A DNA stretch of 64,000 nt from Nereocystis luetkeana (GCA_031213475.1 JARUPZ010000004.1:7286000-7349999); one strand, 5' to 3'. Counted from the stretch's first letter, positions 30,906 to 41,987 are shown. Notes: a model not told the origin generated them from the sequence alone. A program made the numbers and translations.

Positions 30906-31497
30906 GGGGAAGTAAGTGCCATATATGTCGAGTCGAACCTGGGGGTTCTCCCCACATGTACATGAATATATATGTACCGTACTGGGCCGCAGCCGACACA
31001 CGGATAGACCGCCAAAGGTTGATCTGGGCCAGCGGACAACCAGATAAAATCATCTGAAGATCGTATCTATCTCCTGAACTCTAAAGCACCACCGTGAATT
31101 TTAGGGCTTTGAGTTTAGAGGCAATACCCCGACACAACCGTGCATGTGCCATACAAACAGAAAACTCAAACAAATATTACATTAATATAATTTAGCTTGA
31201 CCTCGACGAGATATCGGCGGAAAATTGAGAACAAATTTTCAAGCCACAAGTCGCAATAAAATCCTCGTTAACGACCTCGCGCAAATTGGCGATAACTCAG
31301 CTGAAGACCCTACCGCGAGAAGAAGACCGATATTGGTTTCAGTGCCCAATTCCCCACACGTCAAGAGATTTCCCACAACACGAAATCCATACATCAAACA
31401 AGTAATTGCAAAAAAGGTTGTTATTTCTGCGAGGCCCCGCTCAACTTTGCTAGTTTCGATATATATATATATCATATATATGCACCTATTTTGTATC
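30906..31497. other. Intergenic stretch with a possible LINE ORF1-like scrap
   Basis: At 31,225-31,440 one plus-strand frame reads RRRPILVSVPNS followed by basic residues, a pattern seen in LINE ORF1/endonuclease-linked proteins. The match is short and I give it low weight. No other feature. Confidence 0.3.
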
Positions 31498-31848
31498 TTG
31501 AATCATCACTTTCACTTTCCAGCTTCACTCGTGGAAGTTTTCCCCTCAGCGGTCTTCTTCTTCTGGACAAGCCTTGGTAACAGGTAGGTGCCGTCCCTTT
31601 TCTCCCCTCCGGTACGTGCATCATTTATCTGTTGTACATATAGGGTTCCGCATTCTCACTGCTCGACGATTTCCATCGAATGTAACTATTATTAGTAACT
31701 CACGCTATCGTCGCGCTTTCCGCCAATCATTTTTTTTCATTCAAGACAACGTCCAAGCGAGTATGCACTCGGTGAAACTTGGAACCCCCGAAATTGATGT
31801 TTGTACGAGTAGGCACGCGGACTAAAAACCTATACTATGTCGCCGGTA
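31498..31848 (-). mobile_element. tRNA-derived SINE, family 2, copy 3 (diverged)
   Basis: Retains the body order (TTTCACTTTCCAGC, GGACAAGCC, CTGCTCGACGA, CGCGCTTTCCGCCAATCA) and a damaged tRNA head at the right end, with substitutions in both A and B boxes. Confidence 0.75.
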
Positions 31849-31885
31849 GAATATAGCCTCGTATACGTACGGCATTTCATAGTTA

Positions 31886-32195
31886 ATCTATGTACGAGTA
31901 TCTTCAATGTCTACTTCCTACCAGGTATGCTTTATCTACGATACTCTGTGTGTCTTTGCTCTCCCTCCTACATGTTCAATGTTGAATACTCTGTGTGTCT
32001 TTGCTCTCCCTCCTACATACATAACATGTTGAAAGTTATCTAAACAATTAACATGCAGGAGGAGAGCAAAGACACACAGAGTATCGTAGATAAAGAACAC
32101 TTAATATGTAGGAGGGAGAGCAAAGACACATAGAGTATCGTAGATAAAAGCATAAAAAAAGAGGAAGTAGACATTGAAGGTACTCGTACATAGAT
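31886..32195. repeat. Inverted repeat (palindrome), arms about 140 bp
   Basis: The left arm (31,886 to about 32,025) contains ATCTATGTACGAGTA, AATGTCTACTTCCT and TTTATCTACGATACTCTG plus GTGTCTTTGCTCTCCCTCC twice; the right arm (about 32,053-32,195) is its near-exact complement in reverse order, also with the last block doubled. The centre is near 32,040. RNA or single-stranded DNA from here would fold into a long hairpin. Confidence 0.9.
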
Positions 32196-32329
32196 CTTGT
32201 GCGTAGGTGTAGGTTTCTTTGTATACGAACGGGTTTTTCTTTTTTCAGGAATGGTTTGATTGATCAATAACGTGGAAGCTCATAATGCTGCGCATTGTCG
32301 GATGGTGAGCCTAATAATAAAATATATGT

Positions 32330-32647
32330 TCACTTTTACCTTATCTCCAGCTTAATTCCTTCGAGGGTTTAACCTCGGCTATATTCTGGACAAGCCGTGG
32401 TCAACGATGTCATCCGTCCTTCCCCCCCGGCACGTGCCTTCATTTTTATCGCGCATGGGGCCAAGCAATCCCACTGCTCGTCGATTCTCACGTATTGATA
32501 GTGTTGGTGACTCACGCCCTCGCGCTATCCGCTGATCACTTTTATGCTAAACATTAGTCGTAGGAGTAGGCACTCGAGGAGACTCGAACCTACCAAAAAA
32601 AAGTGGTTTTGATACGCACGCGGACCACCTACCAAGCCACCGGGGAC
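32330..32647 (-). mobile_element. tRNA-derived SINE, family 2, copy 4
   Basis: Same structure as the other family 2 copies, with an A-box complement CCACCTACCAAGCC preserved near 32,624-32,638 and a damaged B box (CTCGAACCTACC). Confidence 0.8.
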
Positions 32648-33879
32648 GCGAGCTGGATGTAGACGACGAACGAAAAGCGAGCCTTTTCATTCTGACTCGA
32701 TACGGTCGCTCTCGGTGTTTCAGGATATTTGTATCGGTCACGTCGCTCGAACGAAACAAAACAAACGGGGCTCGCTATGCATTTATTTGTGGGTTCGTGC
32801 ATGATTATTAACACGATGTAACGAAAAACGAATCCAAATAAATGCGTATAATATTGAGCGGGGGGCGTGGCCATCCTATGACTGCTGTGGCAGTACCTCG
32901 GTTGGCCCGTAACTGAAACAAATATACTACGAAAGGACTGTGGATCACAACCAGAGGAGCAGACCCGATTTTATCAATCGGCCAGTTGGAATGCTAGTAG
33001 TAGTGGGGTATTCGCGGCTTTGGGTCTGTGCCACGGTTGAGTTTAGGGCAATAACCAAAACCGTTGTACCCCGTCAAATTTCTTTCAAATGCGGGTAACT
33101 CTAAAATCCTTCATCAGACGATGGGTTGGGCAAACACATCGCATTAATTTCTTAGGTATGATCATCCACACACAAATACTGAAGCCGGCGTCCAGTTGCA
33201 AAGTTGGATGTATCAAGGGTCAGACTGCGCGAGGGCTCAGCTACAGAGGGAGGAATCAAATCTGGTGGGACCAGTATGCCAAGCAAGTAAGTGTGTCCAA
33301 AGTGTGTTCAAAAGCAAACAAAGTTCTGGTGATCAGCGTGTATGTTTTACTCGGTTTCAGTGTTTACGCTCGTTCAGTACCCCATATACGACTCCCATCA
33401 ATAGTATGATACCAGTCGTAATTGATACGCGTATAGTACATAAGGGCATGGTCTGTACGTATGGTACAACCGTGTGTCGGATACACGTGTACCAGAAGTA
33501 TAGATGATATGATACGCATGTACGACTACTGGTCGAAAAGAGTGAAACGCCAGTGAGTGGCAAACGTTTACGAGCTTGGAAGGAAACGGAAGTGCCAAAC
33601 AGAAGAGCCAGCAGCAGCAGTGACACATTATTTAGCACACCAAACACAAGGCTCATTTCACATTTCACGTACAGGTCTTTTTTGCTTTCTTGCGCTGATC
33701 GTTTTGGAGGTTATTTCCCTAATCCGAGACAGCAGTAGTTATCACTCGGGTTAGGAAGAAGTGGTTGCATTTTTCCTCAGCTTGTTCTGGACCGACTGAC
33801 AGATGCTGCCCTAGGCGGGTTCACGGCACTTCATACTTCCTTCACATTTTTTATTTTTTTTTGGAAAAGTGTATGTGGT
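32648..33879. other. Intergenic stretch, no gene seen
   Basis: Several frames of 60-106 codons lack domains. No repeat shared with the rest of the window was noticed. Confidence 0.35.
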
Positions 33880-34075
33880 GTCTGTCGTACCCAGTAGGGT
33901 GACATGAAGGGCACTCCATGACTTGTCTACTCTGCTTACTGGTGAACAATGGAGTATCTCTGTGCGGTAGCTTTGTTACGGCAGAGCTTGTATCCCTTTA
34001 TTATAGGATTAACACGGACACTGACTGTGCGGGATGCCGACGGGCTGAAGAAATGGATCAATGTGTTCGATGTGA
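33880..34075 (-). mobile_element. M2 MITE, degenerate fragment
   Basis: GTCTGTCGTAC, GGAGTATCTCTG, GGTAGCTTTGTTAC, CTTGTATC, CACGGACACTG and GATGCCGACGGG occur in the order of the M2 end, with many substitutions. Confidence 0.55.
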
Positions 34076-34600
34076 AGAAGACAGTCCCGTTGTAAGACGA
34101 TCCACTCGCAAATTCGAGGTATTTAGTCCCTAAAACGGGACTAACTGCAGCCTTAAACGATTGAGAAAATGTTCAAAAAAACAATAACGGTTGGAGCATA
34201 ATACCTGGTACATTATCTTGATGGGTGCGTATGCGTGTAGTATATACCCGGGTCACCTCCCCGCAGAGACGCGTACGACTACTAAATTTTTTTTACCAAT
34301 GGCATGGTTATAGGTATTGCAATCGTACGTGAACATGTTTCTTTGGCGATCTCCTGGCCATCATTCCCTCTTTGACCCCGTTCGTTTTTGTCCGACTTTG
34401 TGGAACAGCAGTAGTCGTGGTTTCATGTAGAGCGGATGCTCTGTGGGTGCTCGCAAGAAGTACCATGACGATGCTAAACCCTGAAACTCTCTGGAATCTT
34501 AAAAACAAACACCTGTATTGCGTGGAATACACGACGAGAGCACAATTAATTGCTGTTGTAATCATATTTCCGTGCGTACAAGGTGCGTTTGTCCTTTGAA
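34076..34600. other. Intergenic stretch, no gene seen
   Basis: One ACCTGGTA motif near 34,203. No gene signal. Confidence 0.35.
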
Positions 34601-34840
34601 GGGTCATTCGTATCAGAGAGTTTATTTCCCATATTTTTTAGATTGTTTCGCGCGCATTTTTCAATGTTCCAAATTTCGCAGTTTTTTTTTCGAAATATAT
34701 GTGTGAAAGTTAGCGAACTTGTTTTTTTTGCTTCTGGAGAATTTCACGAATAATAGTGGCAGAACGCATTCGTATATTGATTCGTGTCTCCATTATTTCC
34801 AAATTTTATGGAAAAAAACGCTCTCCGATAAGAATGAGCC
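34601..34840 (+). mobile_element. M3 MITE, full-length copy (about 240 bp)
   Basis: Terminal inverted repeats: GGGTCATTCGTATCAGAGAG at the left and the complement of GGCTCATTCTTATCGGAGAG at the right. The interior is T-rich with CGCGCGCATTTTTCAATGTTCC. No coding capacity. Partial copies lie at 28.4-29.1 kb. Confidence 0.8.
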
Positions 34841-35718
34841 TAACAGCCTTGCCTGGCGATGGGGTAACGGTAGAAAGAGGTCGTTTCAGCAGAGGAAAAC
34901 CAGTAACACATTGCCCATGTCCAATAAGGGGTGTACTTGGGATGTATGTATGTAATATCCCTCGTTACCATGGATACGGCATCCTATCAATAAGCTGCCA
35001 CATTGTGACGTATTTGTTACCCATTTTTTTGGGTACCCGATATTGCATAAGCGTTCGGTACGCCCACTGAAAGACACCCTGGGTAACAGTATACCCTTTA
35101 GCCAAATACTGGGGGGGGGGGGTATTTGTTCGGTACACACTCAACACCTTATCGATCAGACCGGTATGCTTCGGCGCGCACGTAATATCGGTGCCTGACC
35201 ACTCGGTGAGTTCGTAACGACGTCAATACTCGGTACCCGACACTTCGGTTAGTCCGATAGGCACACCGAAAATACCTTGAGTACCGGTATAACCTTACCG
35301 AACATACGAACATTCCCTCTATAACGATATTGGCTTCGCATATACACCGACGACGTGCAGGTTCCAGGCTTGGTCTCCCAAACTTATGGTTGTTTGTTTC
35401 GCCCCTACTCCTCATTGGTCTAGGCATAGTTCAAGCCGGGTGTACCGATACTACCCCCCCACAATCTGCGTGTGTTACGCTGAGGTGTTCTACGATAGAA
35501 GTTCGTCCTATGTTTCCTGGGGCGTCTATGTCCCCCCAAGGTGTCATGCGGAATTAGACGGGTATAACATACAAACGTATAACCCCTGATGCTTGAGGTG
35601 CGTGGGGCGCCCACCATGAATAATTACAGATTCCTCCACAGAAACTGTGGTACTGTACTGTACCTCCTTCAATTGGGTCCCGGCAAGAACGCTGCGGTGG
35701 TGGCTCCTAAACTGTCTT
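34841..35718. other. Intergenic stretch upstream of the secreted-protein gene
   Basis: A G10 tract is at about 35,111. CGGTAC and ACACTTCGG-type motifs recur at 35,040-35,300. No gene signal was recognised. Confidence 0.35.
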
Positions 35719-35720
35719 AT

Positions 35721-35728
35721 TTATAAAA
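35721..35728 (+). promoter_or_regulatory. TATA-like box for the secreted-protein gene
   Basis: TTATAAAA lies about 265 bp upstream of the proposed ATG at 35,992. A long leader or an unseen upstream exon would be needed, so the assignment is tentative. Confidence 0.35.
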
Positions 35729-35991
35729 GTTGGCAGAGCTGGCATCCGCTCCGCCTCTTTCCAGTATTTGTTACGCCGTGGCAGAAGTCTTCTGTAGCTT
35801 GTCGTTCATCGCGGGAAGAGTTTCGTCTCTTCTTTCCATCGTTAACTTGCGTCGACGTAGGAATCAACCAAACAAATACCATACATCGCGTGTCGGCACT
35901 TGCCAGTACGGTTACCTCGCCCCCCACCCCCCAACTCGGGCACCACCCTCTGCTGTGCCCCCTGCGCTCAATTTACGCGCAGGGCACCATC

Positions 35992-36089
35992 ATGAGAGGG
36001 TTTACGCCGTTTTTTATTCTACTTGCCGCGTTTGTGGGCATCATCAGCGGCCATATGGTTCATGTGAACCAGCACCAACACCATGAAAG
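35992..36089 (+). CDS. Secreted protein gene, exon 1 (signal peptide)
   Basis: The ATG at 35,992 (context CACCATC-ATG) opens a clear signal peptide: Arg2, then a hydrophobic core FFILLAAFVGII, then SGH as a likely cleavage site after about residue 20. It is followed by a His/Gln-rich stretch. The exon ends at 36,089 in front of a good donor (AAAG|GTGATG), leaving two bases of a codon. Without splicing the frame stops at TGA 36,091-36,093, giving a 33-residue peptide. The phase fits exon 2 at 36,612. The protein should enter the secretory pathway and be exported or placed in the cell wall. Confidence 0.6.
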
Positions 36090-36611
36090 GTGATGTTGAA
36101 CGGTCGTTCGTGTTTTATATGTCGCGCTCACCGTGCCACATTCGCAGGAGGCATTTTTTGTGCGTACGAGTTGTTTATGTTCGCCTTGTCCATTTTTTGT
36201 TTCCAAGTACGTGAAGTTCAACTTTCATATATTTTGCTCTTTGTTAATTTTTACAAGACACGTTCCGTGTAGGAGTTTTTTATCTTCACGTTATCCCCTT
36301 TTTTCCTAAATACGTGAAGATCATCATTCTGATATCGTGCTCTTTGTTCATTTTCACATGTGGTGGCAGAACGCCTTCGTGTCTTATTACGCGTTTCCAA
36401 CAGGTCCCACCATTCTGAAAATTCCGGAAAACGATGAATATGGCTCTCAAGTCAGTATTCACTACGAGCACCATTAGAAGGAGATATCGTCTCACGAAGG
36501 CAGAGCAGCATTTATTTGGTCTGACAACACATAATAAGCCATTTTTCAATGCTCATTTGTGTTCCCAATGCCCACTTGTAAATTTTCTCGTTGCGTTGTA
36601 CTGTACTACAG

Positions 36612-36708
36612 CCGCGCTCTTTCGGCACCAAACGAGGCCAACGGAGTGGATATGTTCTATCGCCGGCTAGACCCGACGAACAATACGTGCTGCGGGATGT
36701 GCACGCAG
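36612..36708 (+). CDS. Secreted protein gene, exon 2
   Basis: Between a pyrimidine-containing acceptor (ACTACAG, ending 36,611) and a consensus donor (CAG|GTAGGA, 36,709) lies a 97-bp open segment. Joined to exon 1 it restores a Ser codon and adds 32 residues ending with a Cys-rich NNTCCGMCTQ, in phase 0, exactly the phase needed by exon 3. The matching phases on both sides and the quality of the splice sites support it; the segment is too short to be significant alone. Intron 1 would be 522 bp and contains a short tandem repeat (ACGTGAAG...GCTCTTTGTT, about 36,208 and 36,314). Confidence 0.5.
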
Positions 36709-37689
36709 GTAGGAGACTTGTGACTGTGTTTTTGCGCGTTATATACGATGCAACTAGACCCGCTTCCTCCTTGAGCGACCTGCATTAATTACTTGTGTGC
36801 CGCGTAGTGTAAAGGTTTTACGTCATTATGCTATCACAAGGAACGCGTTCTCCGATGGGGGAGGTAGCACTTTTTTGGCCCGAAACAAAACACTGACTGA
36901 CGGGGCTTCTTAACCCAATGGCGTTGGGACACCTTTAGTTTTCTCATACTATTGTTTTGTAGAAATACCTGCTACGGAGGGAGGTGGATCGTCGTTTTAT
37001 ACCTTTTCACAGCAGTCCGTAGCTTTAACCACAATCAGCCTTTTTGGGTGGCATACTTACTGCACTATTCGTGTACAGCTCCTTGAGTGAGGGTAGGAGC
37101 CGTAGGGAAATTACAGTAGGGTCTGCTCCTATCTTTCTCTGTCGTTTTACCTTCTAGATTTCATTTCTCGAGCGCCTTCTTGAGAGTCGATAGGTTTCCA
37201 CCAACCTAATAGGCATTTATGTATAGGCCTAAACGCGACTACGGCGCGTGACCCTGGATTGGTTACGGACGATATTACGTTTACTCCGTTTGTACACAAT
37301 GACATATGACGCCTACAGTAGGAAGCATCAAGGAAACTGTACCCACGCGATACCTCAATACACGGTACTCTTCGTGCGTACTGGGAGTACAAGCAGCGCC
37401 GAAGGCCCAAAATCTGCCAGTACGGAGCGTACTATCAAATAAAAATACGTAACCGCAAGGAAGTACAGAAATATCAGCGGTACAATCATCCGAAATACTG
37501 CAGAGTATTGAATCCAGAGATATTTCGAGTACTCGCAGAGTCTAATTTTTGAAATATATCCGAAACTCGAGAATTCCAGTTGCCCTCCCTCCCCTCCCCC
37601 TATTTATGTAGCTTGGGTTGGCGTCGGTTGGCAACGACACTGTAAAACATGCCGCTCTCTACGTGAGCTACTAGACAACCAGGATACCG
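36709..37689 (+). other. First part of proposed intron 2, unique sequence
   Basis: Begins with donor GTAGGA. No coding domain or shared repeat recognised; a C-rich patch is at about 37,584-37,600. Confidence 0.4.
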
Positions 37690-39245
37690 TTTTTTTGTTT
37701 TTGGCGGTCGCCTACAGCTGGGTGCCGAGTTAGATCATTTGTGCGAGGTAAAGAATCTTGACTCCGCAAGGCAGGGAGTCACGGTAGGGGAAGATACGGT
37801 GTCGGGATCGATGTTTGCGGACGTGGGGATATCACAAACACCCGAAAGATTGCAGAAAAAATAGAGAAGGCTTTAGAATACAGTACCAAATGGAGGGTGA
37901 CTGCGAACGTCAAGAAATGAGCAGTAGTTGCTTGCAACGAAGATAAGGTGAACCCGATACATTTCAGTTGGAAGTGGGGAGAAGATTAATTGCCGATAGT
38001 AGACTGGAATACGTACCTTAGCGTAGAGATACGTACCTTAGCGTAGAGATATCAAACGACCGCTGTTGGGATACGCATAGCAAAAGTAATAGGAACGGGT
38101 AAAGCCCACGTAGGCAAGATGGATGCAATCCTAACAAGACTCGCACCTGGACACCAGGGCTAAGAGATGTATCCTGATAAATGTGATAGCACCAAAGCTA
38201 GAATATGCACGAGATGTATGGGAAGGGAATGAGAAGCTCGTAAAACAGTTGGAAACAGTACAGATGACAGCAGCTAAAAAAACTCCTAAGAAACTCAGGT
38301 ACGACTAGTAATACAGTATTAAGAACAGAACTGGGAATGCACCCACTCAAGACAAATAGAGATAAATATGAGAAATAAATGAGAAATGGCAATATAAAAT
38401 AAGGAGCATGCTGAAAAGGAGGTTTCCAGACATCATTGATAATATCTATGTATGGGAGAAAGTATCTAAAGGGTGAGCTGGAATAAGGTGAGATAGCGTA
38501 GAGGATACATTATGGAAGCATAAAGGGGGGGGGCCAAAAAGAGGTGATGCCCGCTGGGATCTCTGGGAAGTACAAGGCTGAAGTAGAAGTAGAAAGAAGG
38601 GAAAGGCTAGCGCTACGAAACAAGGTAGAATCGGAAAAACACCTACAAAATATACGGAGGATTTTGAGGGAAGGAATAGGAATGAAAACTTATCTGCACG
38701 GCCCCATGGACTTACTTCGCGAAAACGCTGAAACTGCGCTTTAGTGTAGGCGACCTGGACCTGCCAGAAAGAAGAGTTTACCAGTAGCCGGAAGGAGGAG
38801 GAAATAGATGCACGTATGTGCCCGTATGGCAAAGCAAATAGAGTAGAACTCACATAGTAGGAGAGAATGTGAAATATGCAAGACGGAAAGGGATGTGTTA
38901 CAAGCGGTGAGGGAAATAGACGAATGAGACGCAGAGGAGATTGGTCCACTAGATAGCAGCGAGAAAATGATCGCTATCCTAGGAGATGATGGTGGCCACA
39001 GGCGCCCAAACAGGAAGGAGATAACATTAGTAAAAAGTTTCTATGTATTGTCTGGAATTTATTTAATGAGCGCTCAATTGTTGAAGGTGTCTCTATTAGG
39101 AGTAGGAACAGTGCTTCGTCTCGAAGGGGATGCGTGGTCAATTGTCAAAATATATAGCAAGCAAAAAATGAGTACCCCCCCCCCCCCCCCCGTCTTGAAA
39201 GGGATGCGTGATATATGGTCAAATAACTAAAGGCAAGCAACAAAT
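37690..39245 (+). pseudogene. LINE (non-LTR retrotransposon) ORF2 C-terminal remnant
   Basis: Translations in shifting plus-strand frames give the end of a LINE reverse transcriptase. The palm motif reads FAD at about 37,813-37,821, with the second Asp of the usual FADD lost to a small deletion. Downstream come EKALEYSTKWRVTANVKK (about 37,860-37,917), thumb-type segments, then a cleaner frame (38,544-38,744) with REGIGMKTYLHGPMD, characteristic of the C-terminal region. Later fragments match the tail (ILGD...W, KQEGD, IRSRN). Multiple stops and frameshifts show it is dead. It is 5'-truncated, as usual for LINEs, and ends in two units that each finish with a long C tract (39,110-39,190 and 39,195-39,275). 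It lies in the sense direction inside intron 2 of the secreted-protein gene. Confidence 0.8.
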
Positions 39246-39275
39246 GAGTACACCCCCCCCCCCCCGCCCCCCCCA

Positions 39276-39480
39276 TTTTTTTTTTTGTTTTTTTTTTTGT
39301 TTTTTTTCCATCCCATTTATTATCTTCGCACATCTTCTTCTCTCTCTCCTTCCAACTCGAAACTCAGATCCGGGGTCACATAGCAGGCTCTTCTCCCCCC
39401 TTCCCGCTACGGTACGTGCCTTCATTTTTATCGCGAGAAGATTTCAGCCTTTTCTTCCCTCGTCGACTCGCATCGAATTG
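39276..39480 (-). mobile_element. SINE family 1, truncated copy
   Basis: A long T tract on the plus strand (A-rich tail), then the complement of the SINE body up to GACTCGCATCGAATTGT, where it stops before the tRNA head. It abuts the C tract that ends the LINE. Confidence 0.85.
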
Positions 39481-40266
39481 TCCCATAGCCATCTCCAAAG
39501 CCCGCTCCTCGGGTTATACAAAAATATTTCCTGCAACACGATGTATTTGAAACCGTGAAAGAGGAACACAAATGCCCTGAGGTAGACGAGTGTCCTGCGC
39601 ATCGTTTGAGTATTGGTACTAGCTGTCGAACAGCTAGTAATACTAGAAGTACCGCGGTGCAGAGCCCTGAAATGTGTTTTCAAGTGTAAGCACTATCTAG
39701 AGTATTGAACCCGAAAAACGTATCCGCAGCACCGAACCTCGAAAAATAACTAGCACTCGCCGTATCTGAGGTACAGAAAGCCTGGAATACCATGCGGGAG
39801 CACTCGATCTGCCTCCTGCATTTTCTGTCGAAAACACTTTACTATACCCCCAGAGTATTGGAAGCATGTGTGTAACCTATCATACAACCTAGAGCACTCA
39901 CCCTACACATGTCATTAAAGGTGCGGCGCTATTGAGCTCACCTTTGGACGACAGACAGGTATCGTTCAGCTGACGGATTCCATTTTTAAGACACCCGGTG
40001 GCGGTTTTGTTTGGGTGATCCTTCGAATTTTAGATATAACCCATAAGAAGATAGTTCATGAAAGATACACGCCGAGCAACGTTTTAAGAAGGTGGATATG
40101 ATATTCTGGTACGACGGCACTTTATAACCGCAACGACCCATTCCAACGTAAAACTTGGGTACTCTATGTGACAACGTTACCCGACAATCAAATTGATGAC
40201 GTTAACATGTGGTGAATCTCAAACGCGTGTGTCGCTTGACCCTCCAATCCCTCAATCTCCGTTCAG
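39481..40266 (+). other. Last part of proposed intron 2
   Basis: No gene domain. It ends in a pyrimidine-rich stretch and CAG (CCTCCAATCCCTCAATCTCCGTTCAG at 40,241-40,266 in outline), a strong splice-acceptor candidate. Confidence 0.5.
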
Positions 40267-41715
40267 ATCATGCTGAGCGCCGCTGTTGTGCAGCTTCTCG
40301 TGTCTTTCAACTCTGCGAACGGTGGTCGGCTCAACCCGTTCGTTGAAGGAAATGGACGTGTCGCAATCATCATCCGCATCACTCTTATTTACACCGACAA
40401 CAACGCTACGGTCCCGACCGCGCAACAGACACTCGCGTTCGACGTGGGTGTTCAGCCTGGCAACTGGACTGCAACGCCGTGCAGCTACCTTCAAGAGGAC
40501 TGCGTAGTTTTCCAAAACGACGAAATTCTAATGTTCGCTCCGGATATAGTCGGTGGGTTCGCAGTTGTCAGTCTGGACGCCTTGACTCAATTCACAGCCG
40601 CATCGGACGTGAACGTTATCAGCACCGCCTGCGACGTCCGCTGCGAGACGAACAGTACTGAGTGCACTGACGCCCAGACAGCAGTCTCAGGCGCTAATCT
40701 TGCTCCGGAGGGCCCTGGCACCAGTTTCGGAAGCCCCATCCAAAACACGTTCAACAACGGTTTCTGCAACCCTTCTATATTCCTAGACCCGCACGTTAGC
40801 GGCCTCCGCGGCCAGCGCTACGACTGGAGCGGTGAGGACGGCGGCTGGTACGCCTTCCTGTCCACCCAAGACCAACTCCAGATGAACCTTCGGGTCACCT
40901 CCCACCTGCCCACGACGTTTCCCGAACGCCAACTGGTGACCGGCGTTGCAATGGTGACAGAAGGCGGCCATACGATCACGGTGGACATCTTGGACCCCCT
41001 CGATCTCGCACCCACTTGCCGGAACACCGCCGACGCTGCAAGGTCTGGAACTACCTCGGCGCCTTGTTTGGTCAACGGAGGTCTGCGTGTGACTGTGAAT
41101 GGGCGCGATGAGATGCCAGGCGCCGGTGAGTACCACTTCGACGGCGGAATCCACATCACCGCAGTCAACCTTCCCCTCGAGTGCCAGCGGTTCGGCGACT
41201 ACCTCATGTGGGGGGACCTCGGCGAGGAGCAGAAGCTCATCCAGGCGAAACGTAATCTGCGGTCCGCTGGGTCAGTTACCCCCATCTTCGAATGGCTGCT
41301 GGCGGACTCCGTGATGATCGCCCCGCCGTGGTGCGTGAAGTACCTCGAGGAGCTCAACGGCGATGTGACCGCCCTCGCTGGGGTTCAGTCTAACCACGCC
41401 GTCCTACGAATCGAGTCGCCTAACCTGTCCCTCCGTGTGAACGTGGGCATCAACAGCGAGGAGGAGCAGACCCTGCAGGACGGCCGTGTTGTCCCCACCG
41501 CCACCTTTTGGCAGATGGACGTGCGCGTCGAGGATGCCGAAGGGATTGCTACCGCCAAAGGAATGCTCGGTGAGACTGCCCGTCCCGTCCACGACAAGCA
41601 GACCGGAAAAGCTGTGATGTCCGGTCTCGGTGTGCTTCGTGGCGATGTGGAGGACTACAGGGTCATGCACCCCCTCGGAACCGAGTTCAAGCAGATGTTC
41701 GTCCCGGAGGAGTAA
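40267..41715 (+). CDS. Secreted protein gene, main exon (482 codons), vWF-D/root-cap-like region
   Basis: A long, uninterrupted, GC3-rich frame unlike anything around it. With exons 1 and 2 the product is 547 residues. The ATG at 40,270 could start translation, but it directly follows a good acceptor and an in-frame stop lies at 40,237, so I prefer splicing. Eleven or more Cys and several N-glycosylation sequons (NNAT, NWTA, NSTE) fit an extracellular protein. From about residue 174 of this exon a segment with DPHVSGLRGQRYDW and later GHTITVDI resembles the pattern in von Willebrand D-type and plant root-cap/LEA-type domains (DPxxxGxxG..F.F..); this is a weak, memory-based resemblance. There is no transmembrane segment near the C-terminus. 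Function unknown, probably cell wall or extracellular matrix. Confidence 0.75.
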   Translation: MMLSAAVVQLLVSFNSANGGRLNPFVEGNGRVAIIIRITLIYTDNNATVPTAQQTLAFDVGVQPGNWTATPCSYLQEDCVVFQNDEILMFAPDIVGGFAVVSLDALTQFTAASDVNVISTACDVRCETNSTECTDAQTAVSGANLAPEGPGTSFGSPIQNTFNNGFCNPSIFLDPHVSGLRGQRYDWSGEDGGWYAFLSTQDQLQMNLRVTSHLPTTFPERQLVTGVAMVTEGGHTITVDILDPLDLAPTCRNTADAARSGTTSAPCLVNGGLRVTVNGRDEMPGAGEYHFDGGIHITAVNLPLECQRFGDYLMWGDLGEEQKLIQAKRNLRSAGSVTPIFEWLLADSVMIAPPWCVKYLEELNGDVTALAGVQSNHAVLRIESPNLSLRVNVGINSEEEQTLQDGRVVPTATFWQMDVRVEDAEGIATAKGMLGETARPVHDKQTGKAVMSGLGVLRGDVEDYRVMHPLGTEFKQMFVPEE

Positions 41716-41987
41716 CTTCCGTAGGTGGCAGCACCATAGTTGGGAAGCGCTTTCAATGGCGGCACTTTACATGTAGCTGGTATGTTGCTATACTTTCACC
41801 CCTGGTCGGTGGGGGCAGGGCAATGGTTGTCGTCGACTTCTTTTGTTGCCCTATTCCAAGATATTGGCTGATTCGGCACCACACCCGGACGGCGCATACA
41901 CTTGACAAACGTTGCTGCTGATCTGAGACTCGTCCCGGATGATACTTGGGTACGCAACAAACGGGAAGGCGGTCCGAACAGCTACTA
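41716..41987. other. 3' flank of the secreted-protein gene
   Basis: Probably contains the 3' untranslated region; no clear AATAAA signal. A mini-MITE begins 270 bp after the stop codon. Confidence 0.4.

Noticed and set aside
36058-36066. Alternative donors in exon 1 (ATG|GTTCAT and CAT|GTGAAC) joining directly to 40,267
   Set aside because: Phase would fit but the sites are weak; the AAAG|GTGATG donor with exon 2 explains more.
40270-40272. ATG at 40,270 as the true start of the secreted protein
   Set aside because: Possible, but an acceptor-like CAG is three bases upstream, there is an in-frame stop 30 bp before, and upstream exons in matching phase supply a signal peptide.
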